Shown: positions 36,801-47,151 of the stretch, piece by piece
How positions within the stretch are numbered: position 1 is the stretch's first letter
Layout: the number at the start of each line of letters is the position of its first letter
Assembly: GCA_022575985.1 (NCBI GenBank)
Contig: JAKSXM010000137.1
Location: 19,548,001 to 19,612,000 of the forward strand
Reading direction: 5' to 3'
DNA: 64,000 nucleotides
DNA from: Anagrus nilaparvatae
Lineage: Eukaryota > Arthropoda > Insecta > Hymenoptera > Mymaridae
Made by a program: the position numbers and the translations under genes
The notes under the pieces: model-generated
Database searches by the model: none
The model's input: only the letters and a program-made list of their open reading frames with translations
Told to the model about the DNA's origin: nothing

Positions 36801-38214
36801 AAAGAAAACATCATTTTATTGCTATAAACAGATTTTCAAGATTTAATTTTCAGAAACGCACTTTTAAAAATCTCCAATTTTTCAGTAATTTTTACTCATA
36901 ACATTAAATGAATTATAATTTGAATTCACTATACTACATGTCCCCCCAAAAAAATGTTCCTTAAAAAACCTAACCTTAAAACCAAGCAAAAGAAACAATG
37001 AATGATAAACAAAAAACAAATTACAAAACGCATCTAAAATCTGAATCAAAAAGAAGATGAAAAAGTGTTTTTATTTTTTTTAAAGGAGTGTATAAAATAA
37101 TATGGTAACACACAGCAAAAAAAAAAAAATAGCCGCACCTATAAAAAAAATGACGTCATTGGTGTATACACAATAATAATATATAACAACTTTTATTTTT
37201 AAAAAAATCATAACATCATCGAACTAATTTCATAATAATATCTAATACGTAAAAAGAAAAGTTTATTTAAAAATTCTATATTATTTTCTATTTTTATAAT
37301 CAAACTCATGACACGTTTGAGAGAATTTTTTATAAAATTTTTTTTTCAGGATATGCGTGTTGATGTAATAATTATTATGCTTGTTTACATGATATTCTTC
37401 TTATTTTCTTTTTTATGCTTAGCATATTTACCTGTCTTGAATAAATAATCTTTTAGCTTTTTTTTTAAATATTAGTTTAAGGAACTAAAAGTTTTAGTTT
37501 GTGTTATTTTATTGTACGGTTTGGTTTTTTGAGCAAGATTAGTTATTTGGTTTTTTTGTTGATATTTGAATATTCAAACACCAAATTATCAAAAAATTTC
37601 AGGTACAAAAAATAAAATCAAAAATACTTAGAACACTCCATATATAAACATAATTAAATTGTAAATTATAAAAAAAGATGCATGTTAAAACTAGAAATTA
37701 AAAAGTCTTTATTTTTTACAATTCCATAAAAAATCTCAACTGTAATTTATTTTGTAATATAATCATTATAAATAATGAGAATTATTATTAAGAAAAATTA
37801 ATAATTACTCAGCCAGAGAGAGTAATTTTATTACTTTATGATTAGATGATAATAATAACGGTTTTATATTATTTACAACACCCACGTGTGTTTTATTTAA
37901 AAAGGACAAAATTTTTATCTTTTAGCAAATTTATTTGTATATCTTATATTTAAAAAATTTTCTCTTCTTTATTCTTAACTTGTTGGCTTTTTTAGATACA
38001 TTTGGATATTTTAAAATTTTAAATAGATAATTATTTAATTTATTAAGGTAAATTATATAGGTTAACTTTTTCTTGATTAGATTTGATTAAATATTTTAGA
38101 AATTTAATTATGTCAAAAATGTAAAATTTTATGGTTTTCGAGCTATCAGTTTTCTAATTAAAATAGTATACATAATTTGATACAGGCAGAAATATACGTT
38201 AAAATATTGAATAG
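33820..38214. other. AT-rich non-coding DNA with local duplications
   Basis: No gene recognised. CAGAACCCAGGCACCAAAAAA near 34045 and CAGAACCCATGCAAAAAAAA near 34175, both followed by TTTCTA, look like a small duplication. TTGGTCATTGG (about 33619) and TTGGCCATTGG (about 34226) are another similar pair. ATT repeats occur at about 35521-35541. A stretch near 36360-36790 is more complex and may be a worn repeat. Confidence 0.4.
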
Positions 38215-38260
38215 AAATTTTTCTCGCAAGTGAAATAACTTTGAAATGCTATAAATTAAG
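38215..38260 (-). repeat. TTGCGAG-family motif, copy 6
   Basis: On the minus strand: CTTAATTTATAGCATT, then TTATTTCACTTGCGAGAAAA. Confidence 0.75.
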
Positions 38261-39734
38261 ATAATTTTTAAACATCAAGCGAATCTCTACATTATTAAAA
38301 TTAATTAATATACAATACGGAACACTTAACCGAAATTTACATCAACATTTTTGTTTAATACTACGTATTTTTAAACTCTAAAGCTCTATCGATGCTTTTA
38401 ACAACTGTACTAATAAATAAATTATGATGATTGATTATATCAGCAATGTAACAGAATATGACACAAAAAAATTTTTTTAATAAGGTTTTTGATTTAAATC
38501 ACTCCATAATAAAATTTTCTATGGTTTGAAAACATTTTTTAGTGATAATTTTAATTTTTAAGGTAAAAACCCTGTCCAAAAACTTTTTACAAAAAAAAAA
38601 ATACCCTGCCAACTAGCTGGCACTGAGGTTCCTCAAACAATGGTCTTTAAACTTCAATATGCAATAAATATTATTGATTACAACCATGCAATTATACATA
38701 CATTTTTCTTTTTTACTAGGTAAAGTAGACCATTAAGATCATTTTGTTATTAAGGTGTTTTTTCAGTAATTATTTATGATGACAGAAATGAATGAAACTT
38801 ATAAAATAAAAAGATAAAGTCTTTAAGAAATGAAATAAACTTTCTTTTTTAACTTTGGTTGCCTAATTATTAATTAATCAAGAAAAAGGTGTAGGTAGTT
38901 TAACATTGCGCTTATGGAAAATCATCTTTGGAGCTTGTGAAAAGTATGATTGCGATGACACAGATTATTGAAACTTAAATAATATGGTAAATAAAAGCTC
39001 AAAGATTATATTTCCAATTTGTTTTTCTTGTTTCATTGCCTAATTATTATATAATTAAATAAAAAGTATGTAAATAACCTAATATTATACTAATACATAT
39101 ACGATTTTACATATGCATGTAGCGTCGATAATTCAGAAATCGAAAAAAATACATACAAAATGGCGGATATATTGAAGAAACACCTTAAAGTAAAAATTCT
39201 AGCGTCCATGGATTGATCGCGCCGGCGTTAATGGATTTTAAATCATTTTTGCATAATTAAAAAGAGATAAATATAAAAAAAGCTAATTTTATTATTTTTT
39301 TGTAAAATTTTATTAGAATATATAATTATCCCTTAATAAAATTTGCTCGTAAAGGCTGTTATTATTTCAAAAAATTTTATCCCTTAATAATTAAAATATT
39401 GAACATGATTGAACATGATTTTTTTGTTTTGTCAAAGAAATGGTTGGCAACTTAATTTTAAAATGGTTGGCATCTTAATTTTAAAATGCAAACATAACCA
39501 TTTAATATTTTTAGGCTGTTTATTATTGTTTATAATTTCATTAACCTGCATACATAAATAAACATAGCAACGAACAAAATAATCCGAGGAAGTCAAAAAG
39601 AGGCAAGATTTCCATCATTCTTTCTTGTGTGTTTTAATTTATATCATATAAAAAAAAAATTGTGATCGGATACAAAAAATTACTATAAACTAAATTTATA
39701 AAATTTGTACTCTCATTAAAATAAATTAGACATG
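38261..39734. other. AT-rich non-coding DNA
   Basis: No gene or clear mobile element. A small direct duplication occurs near 39402-39420 (TTGAACATGA twice) and another near 39439-39486 (AAATGGTTGGCA / AACTTAATTTTAAAATG). A CpG patch lies at 39200-39232. Confidence 0.4.
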
Positions 39735-41400
39735 TCCAATACGAAAAATAAATTTGATGTTTTATGTATTTTTTTGTAACGAAGATTTTGAAGAAAAAAA
39801 TTTAAAAAAATTAATTATCAGATTCAAGATATCGAGTAAAAACCATACTTTCAAGTATAAGTACTTTCATGGAAATAAATGAGGTATTGCATCCAAATTA
39901 AAAAAAAAAAAAGTATTTTGAGATTTTTTTAATAAAAAAATTTTTGGAAAAAAAAGTTAGGTATTCGGTCGATAATTGTTTTGGAATATCACTGGTTACA
40001 ATATTTTAAAATATTAGTACTTTCATAGAATTAAAAGAGGTATTACACCAAAAAAATATTGCAATTTTTTTTATTTTTCTTTTTTTTTAATTTAGAGAAT
40101 AAAAATTTTGAAAAAATTAAGTATCAATTCCAAAAAATTACTGTAAACGAGGTTCTTAAAACTAGTACTTCCATGGAAATAAATTAGGTACTACGTCCAA
40201 AAAGAAAAAAAAGTTTCGTATTTTTTGTATTTTTTTATGAAAAAAATTTTAGGAAAAAAATTTTCAAAAAATTAAGTATCAGATTTGAGATATCAAGTAA
40301 AAACCATACTTTCAAGTATAAGTACTTTCATGGAAATAAATGAGGTATTACATCCAAAATAAAAAAAAAAGGGGGGGTTTGAAATTTTTTGATAAAAAAA
40401 TGTTTGGAAAAAAAATTAGGTCTTAATTCGATAATGGTTTTGAAATATCAGTAGTTACAATATTTTCAGATATTAGTACTTTCATAGAATTAAATGAGGT
40501 ATTACACCAACAAAAAAAAAATATATTGCAGTTTTTTTTATTTTTCTTTTTTTTTAATTATGACAAAAAAAATTTTGAAAAAATTAAGTATCAGATCCAA
40601 AAAATTACAATAAACAAGGTTCTTAAAACTAGTACTTCCATAAAAATAAATTAGGTACTAAGTCCAAAAAGAAAAAAAAATTGGTAATTTTTGTATTTTT
40701 TTGTGAAAAAAATTTTAGAAAAAAAATTTTCAGAAAATTAAGTATCCGATTCGAGATATCATTTGAAAACTATACTTTCAAATATAAGTACTTTCATGGA
40801 AATAAATGAGGTATTACATCCAAATTAAAAAAAAAAGGGGGGGGTTTGAAATTTTTTGATAAAAAAATGTTTGGAAAAAAAATTAGGTCTTAATTCGATA
40901 ATGGTTTTGAAATATCAGTAGTTACAATATTTTCAGATATTAGTACTTTCATAGAATTAAATGAGGTATTACACCCAAAAAAAAAAAAATATTGCATTTT
41001 TTTTTATTTTTCTATTTTTTTCATTTTGACAAAAAAAATTTTGAAAAAATTAAGTATCAGATACAAAAAATAACAATAAAGAAGGTTCTTAAAACTAGTA
41101 CTTCCATGGAAATAAATTAGGTACTACGTCCAAAAAGAAAAAAAAAATTTGTATTTTTTGTATTTTTTTGTGAAAAAATTTTTAGAAAAAAAAATTTCAG
41201 AAAATTAAGTATCCGATTCGAGATATCATGTAAAAACCATACTTTCAAATATAAGTAGTTTCATGGAAATAAATGAGGTATTACATCCAAATCAAAAAAA
41301 AAAAAAAGTACCTCGAGCTTTTTTGGTGAAAAAATTTTTGAAAAAAAAATTAGGTCTTAATTCCATAATATTTGTGAAATATCACCGATTACATACATAC
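39735..41400 (+). repeat. 155-bp satellite with three-monomer higher-order repeat
   Basis: Ten copies of a key block (AGTACTTTCATGGAAATAAA and variants) start near 39860, 40016, 40164, 40321, 40475, 40631, 40787, 40942, 41097 and 41254, spaced 148-157 bp. They form three types in fixed order: A (TTTCATGGAAATAAATGAGG), B (TTTCATAGAATTAAATGAGG) and C (TTCCATGGAAATAAATTAGG). A recurs every 461-467 bp, giving about 3.3 turns of an A-B-C unit. The block before the first A is a partial C. The array ends at a CA microsatellite. No coding capacity. Confidence 0.88.
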
Positions 41401-41402
41401 GT

Positions 41403-41425
41403 ACACACACACACACACACACACA

Positions 41426-41469
<44 letters not shown>
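41403..41469. repeat. CA microsatellite, one interruption
   Basis: About 33 CA units with a single TC interruption near 41427-41428, directly at the end of the satellite array. Confidence 0.95.
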
Positions 41470-41473
<4 letters not shown>

Positions 41474-44400
41474 GACTTTTTTTAAAAACAGGTTTTTTAG
41501 CTTCCTGGGGTCCCAAAACGTGCTTATATGCCAAAAAATAGAAAATCAAATTTTGACCTAACACAATGGTTCCTCTTTGAGGAACCAAAAAAACAGCTTT
41601 TTTACCTGAAAAATTAAAATATTCATTTATTAAAACTTTTTTATAGATAAGAGTACTACGCAATGGATAAAGACCCAATTCGCAACTCTCGTTCTCCAAA
41701 CACCAAAAAAAAAATAAAGTAGGCCAAACAGTAAGATAGGTAAGAGAATTCTCCACTACGAGTGCAGTGGTCCACCAAGTAAAAACAACACTAAAAAAAA
41801 GCATTGCTCATACAATCAATTCGTATATCTTTACAATTTTAAAATATTAAATTTGACTGACGGATTAACCAATTTACATAATCATATACAATTTTTTTTG
41901 CAAAATTTCGTATGAATAAAAAAAGTATATGAATATTTTTTTTCGACACCTATAATACTCAAGAGTGTATAATTTTGAAAAGCTATAATTACAATTTATA
42001 CTTACAGTATATAATAAGAAAATTTATTATAGATCACGTTTTATAGATATAATGAGATTTTAATTTAAAAAAAATATTATTTATTTAAACAAATAATCAA
42101 GTTTTGAAATTTAGGTTAATTTTCATTTTTGAAAAGTACAGTAATTAAAATTTATTATACCATGAATAATTAGTAGGTCAATGTGTTTCTCTTAATAATC
42201 AATTTTATCATTTATGGTATCGGAAAATTTTTAGATTTAAGAGTTACCGTATTCGAAACAGTATTTGATCAGGATTTTTTTAGTTTGCTTAGGTGTATGA
42301 AATATTGATAGCTTTTTAAGACCCTAATTGGGTCAGATTTTGATAATTAAAATTTAATTCTTTACTTGATAACATTAATCAGTTCGCCAATTCCACTTAA
42401 TTTACAAGCAACTATAACAAAAAAATTCATATTTGCAATTTTAATATAAATTGCTCGAAAACTCTTAGCACTACAGTACATAACCATCAATTACTGCATT
42501 AAGTAAACATTTACATTTTGAACAGTACTTTTACTTAACATAAACAAACATATCAATTAAAAAAAAAAAGGAACTGATTTCAACAAGTTTTTTATTATAA
42601 AAAAATATAATAAAGTTACAGTTTATATATATTTTTTCTAAATTATTGCTTAATAATAATAATAATAATAATAATTGTTTAATTTCCTCACACACTTTTT
42701 TTTTTTTGTAAAAATCGTAAGCAATAATAAATTAAAACATGATTCATAAAATAAAGTGGATATTATAATTTGATTCATCGTGAAAAATCATATTCTTGCA
42801 ATATTCTAACTTTTTACACAGGATATTTTATCCTATTAATGATAATTATTATCTTACATAATTTTTGATTAAATAAAATATATAACAATTTTTATTTATA
42901 ATTCAATTTTTTTAACAAGGTATATTGTCACATTGGTAATAATTACTTTTTTTTCCAGTTTTTGCAGTAATATTTAGACAATTCATGATTTTCTCTTTTT
43001 TTTTTATTATTATTTTGTAATTAGATATTACATTGCATAAAAAATAATATATATAAAAGAGAGATACTATTTAACTTTAGTTGAATGATTGTATTTTATG
43101 ATAAGGTTATGAATGGATTGACTTTTTTTTTTTATATATATATAATTACGTAATTGGCGTTAAAATAAATTTTATGGTATATAAAAGATAATGTATGAAT
43201 TAAAAACTCATTTTTTTTTTAATGTGTTTGTTAATTTATCGTTGATGGTATTTAGTAATTAGTAATTATTATTAGTAAAAGTTTTGGGGTATTTTGGGGT
43301 ATATATTAAAAATAGGAAATGTCATAATTATGAAGTGCTAAAAATTAGGGGTGATTTTAGATGATAAAATTTGCCTTAAATAAAATCTTGGCTTAATGTA
43401 CACAGTAAATAATATTGGTTCATAGGGGTTAACAGTGGTTTCATGTGAAACTTTGCCTAAAACCGTAATTTGTATTAATTTTATTAAGAATAATTTCTAA
43501 TAATTTGTCAATTATTAGGTAAAAAAATTATCGTAATAGTCTAAAAATAACAAAAAATTTAAACAGTAGAAAATTTTTTAGGCAGGACAAAATACAGTTA
43601 GAGCAGTATAAAATAATAACAGTAAGTTGGCTGCCATGCAACATGCTATTTTGTGGTTAAGAAATATTTTTACTGTATTGGTCATTCCACGAAATTTAAG
43701 TTATTATTTTAACCAACATATAAAAAAGAAAAATACAAAAAATCAATGTAAACAATAGAAATATAACTCTTTATTATTATTCTATGTGAAATTTCATGTT
43801 TATATAGAAATTGAAAAACATAACCTGTTTTTTTTATATTAATTTCTCATAATATTTTATAAAATTTGATTGAAATTATTTGTGTAATACGTGTCCTTTG
43901 TATGTGAAGTAACAAAAAAAAATTTATTTGTTTGAAAAAAATTAGTTTTTGTAAATATAAAAAAGAATTCCAAGGATTTTATGTGTTCCATTTTTTTGGT
44001 GCCTTTTGTTACTGTTTCGTAACTATACATGATTTTTTTATTTCCTTTAAAATTTTTTTGTTAAACTTTTAAGTAAGCTAAAAATAACAATTATTTTGTC
44101 CCAAATAAAAACCAACCAGAATGTGTCCCAAAAAAATGATTTTTTTACCCATCCTAACTATTTTTTCTCTCAGTGTACATAAATAAACAAAAACTAATCA
44201 GTAAATATTTGACATACCAATGACAAATCATCAATAATAATTAAAAACAATAATTATAGAAAATGTCCATGAATAAAAATATTAACAAATATTTTTTTGG
44301 CTGTCCTTCAATATATAAAAAAAGTTCAATACACAAGTTCAAGTTGCTTAAAAAAAATGTCTTAATGGGTCATTTACACTTTTATACACACACACATAGA

Positions 44401-45489
44401 TAAAAAATATGATATACTGTAATAAAAAAAAAAAATGTTTTTTATATTCTTTAAAAAGGCTCATGTTTCTTATATTATTTGATAATGAGAATTGTATTTT
44501 ATAATAAATACATGATCTTTCTTTATTCTTCATCTGATGTATAATAATAATAATAATTTTTTTTTACAATAATAAATGTGAACTTTTTGAATGAATATAA
44601 TATTATAGAAAATAATATAACAACAAAAAATCGTCTCTCTCACTCATTCATCGCCCACGTCAAACAACATTTAATCCGCCCACTAAAAAAATTATGGTAC
44701 ACTATACCTATTTTATGAGATGCTGTATTTTTTTTATTTATTTATAATAATTAAGGTATAAAATAATTAATTCTTTATATATTTTTTATATATAAATAAG
44801 TTATTAATTTATTATGTAACTAATTTTTGCTCAAATAATAATAATGTAAAAGGTTAAATATATATTTTTTTATAAAATGTTTTGACGTGATTGTAATTTT
44901 TTTACGACTTTTTTTTTATTATGTATATACACAATAATAATGTTTATAATCTTTTACTATAAAAAAAAAATAATTATTATTATATTAAGAATTTAAAAAA
45001 ATTTTTATTTTTTACAGACTTTAGTTAAATTATGTAATATTTTAAGTTTTATTATCTGATTATTTGTTAAAAATAAAAGAGAAATTACTATTTTTTTAAT
45101 ACTAGTTTAATTATCAATTTTAATACTCTAGATAAAAAAAATTTTAGTGAAATTATTTTTTTAAGTAGTTTAACCAAATTGGTTGTTCTACTATAATATA
45201 TTAGTACAAGTAAAGAAAGTAAATTAATTAAAAGCTACTGAAATTCTAATATGATCTTGGATCTTATGTTTTAATCGCGAGGATTCTAGCCTCATTTACA
45301 GGTCAAACTCATGTCAAACTTAATTCTAATTATATGGAGTATTCAAAAAATTTTTAGAGGGCTAATAATTATTATACTTCAAGCCTAAATATGTTATACC
45401 GAATATGTTCGATGGCCATGTGTTTTTCACATTTATGATTCAATGTAGTTCTAGGGTAACAGAACTTTTAATAAAAATTTTTAACTTTA
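41470..45489. other. Non-coding DNA downstream of the satellite
   Basis: The part to about 41810 is less AT-rich and includes the hairpin GGTTCCTCTTTGAGGAACC (41568-41586); it may be the rest of the element that carries the satellite. The remainder is AT-rich, with an AAT repeat (42651-42675), a tandem TTTTGGGGTA pair near 43284 and a possible solitary transposon end at 44161-44177. No gene recognised. Confidence 0.4.
44161..44177 (+). repeat. Possible solitary transposon terminus
   Basis: TTTTTTCTCTCAGTGTA resembles the right end of the element at 2954-4466 (TTTTTTTTCAGTG followed by TA). No matching inverted left end was found nearby, so this is at best a truncated copy. Confidence 0.25.
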
Positions 45490-45532
45490 AAATTTTTCTC
45501 GCAAGTGAATTGAATTTCAAATACTATATAAG
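45490..45532 (-). repeat. TTGCGAG-family motif, copy 7
   Basis: On the minus strand: CTTATATAGTATTTGAA, then TCAATTCACTTGCGAGAAAA. It faces away from copy 8, about 600 bp further along, so the two cores bound a 680-bp segment in inverted orientation. Confidence 0.75.
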
Positions 45533-45851
45533 TAACTATTAATCTTTGGAAATCTTACATTATGTATTTTAAAAAATTCTAAAACTAATGAAACTAATTT
45601 TAAAACAATGTATTCTCAGTAAATTGATGTTTAATAATTAACCTAGAAAGTTGGATATGGGGCAATGTAAGATATATCCTTTGCGTTAGTAATGCGGTTA
45701 CCTTGCCGAAATAATTTATTTGTTATTCAACAAAAACATCTGGAACTTGATACAGCGTTCATATCACAGTGATAAGCAGCCGTACCATCCACAATAAGTG
45801 ATACGCAAACAAATGTTTTTAGAAATGGTAGTACTTTTTGCGATGCAGTTT

Positions 45852-45911
45852 GGTTATAAAAGTCAATATTTTATTAAAAGTTAGTTTTTTTAGTTTTTCA
45901 CGTGATATGTT
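45852..45911 (+). repeat. Repeat shared with 19770-19862
   Basis: GGTTATAAAAGTCAATATTT, then TTAAAAGTTAG, a T-rich stretch and CACGTGATATGTT. It lies about 275 bp upstream of TTGCGAG motif copy 8, as the other copy does relative to copy 3. Confidence 0.5.
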
Positions 45912-46126
45912 TTAGATGATATAAGTGCAGAATCTAGTTATTTTGTATTTAATAATTATTATTTAAGAAGATGTATTTAATATATCAATATGTAAAAATA
46001 ATATGAATACGCATGCTAGTAAATTAGGATTCGAGTAAAACAGCACACCATTTTCATGCCGTAAAACGATTATTTTCCAAAAATAATTAGTAAAGTTTGA
46101 CTTAAGATTAATCAGATTCTCATTTG

Positions 46127-46169
46127 TTTCATAGACTCAGGAAACCATTTTACTTGCGAGAAAAATATT
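46127..46169 (+). repeat. TTGCGAG-family motif, copy 8
   Basis: TTTCATAGACTCAGG, then CCATTTTACTTGCGAGAAAA. The TATATAG part is degraded but the core is intact. Confidence 0.7.
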
Positions 46170-47069
46170 ACTAAAATCCAAATCTCGATATATGATTTAT
46201 CCTGTTTCGACTCTCCTTAACTAAAATTAATTTTCATTGAACCCATCATTTTTCAATTCAACCAATATTCATACATCCTTAACTAATGTACATCTTCAAA
46301 CGCAAACAGAAAAAATAAATCGTAATTAGCAAAAACTGCAAAATAAATCACGTCAAAAAAAAAAAGTAAAATAAATAAAATTTTATTTATTTCTATGTGC
46401 ATTACAATTTCATACCATTAATCGTTTACAAGATCATACCTCTTTTGAATTAATATTATAAATATAAATCGATGATAATTAATTTCATTTTATACAAAGC
46501 TACCGTCTACATATATATATTATAATTGCTATTACTAATAATAGTAGTAAAGTATCATTAATTTATACACGGCATTTATAAATTAATCATTTTATAAACA
46601 AAAAGTCATTCTATATATAAAATAAATATTTAATTAATTTATTACTAATATATACAATAAATTAAGTACATTGCACTCAAATATTAAAACACAGAATTTA
46701 AAAAAAATATATATAAATCAACGAAGCGTTATATATAAAGAAGAAATCGCGCGTAATAACTTTCGATTAAAAATAATAACAGTACAATTGAAATTTAAAA
46801 AAAGTACGATTCTTTCTCTGATGTGCGCTTATAAAGAGAATTATAATGTAACAACAGAAGCATATAAACAGCGTGGGTGTTTTGTTGATGTATATATTTT
46901 TTTAAAAAAGAGTCTCTCTCTTTGATTCATATAAGGATAAATAAGGGAGAAGTTGTTATAATCTCGTGTTATGTACCTTGTTTTCATTTTATATTTAATT
47001 TTCTTTACTTTTAATTTAAGATATGATGAATTTAAAATTTAATTAACTGTGTATAATAATTTTGTTTAT
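46170..47069. other. AT-rich DNA upstream of the ratchet site
   Basis: No gene recognised. The frame at 46671-46925 (84 codons, non-ATG start) lies in a slightly more complex stretch but shows no domain. Confidence 0.4.
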
Positions 47070-47151
47070 TTTTTTTGTTTTAGGTAAGTTACGAAGATGT
47101 TCCAGTTTCTACCATTAAGTAATACATCCGTAACGACACGTCCAGTCACAG
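47070..47151 (+). other. Recursive splice site and candidate 68-bp exon (MFQFLPLS...)
   Basis: A T-rich tract (47061-47080) ends in TTTTAG (to 47083), followed at once by GTAAGT (47084-47089). This juxtaposed acceptor and perfect donor is the signature of a recursive (ratchet) splice site in long insect introns. A candidate exon continues to CACAG/GTGACG (donor at 47152). From ATG at 47097 it reads MFQFLPLSNTSVTTRPVT plus one base, ending in phase 1; an in-frame TAA lies 12 bp upstream of the ATG. The segment is clearly less AT-rich than its flanks. It could be a pure ratchet point, an alternative first coding exon, or a 5' untranslated exon. Gene not identified. Confidence 0.6.

Noticed and set aside
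41427..41804. 125-codon minus-strand frame
   Set aside because: Its C-terminal part is translated CA microsatellite and the rest shows no family signal; long only because the repeat lacks stops.
45760..45785. TATCACAGTGATAAGC resembling the miR-2/miR-13 seed
   Set aside because: Match is limited to the first eight bases and is explained by a local palindrome; no precursor hairpin of the usual length was seen.
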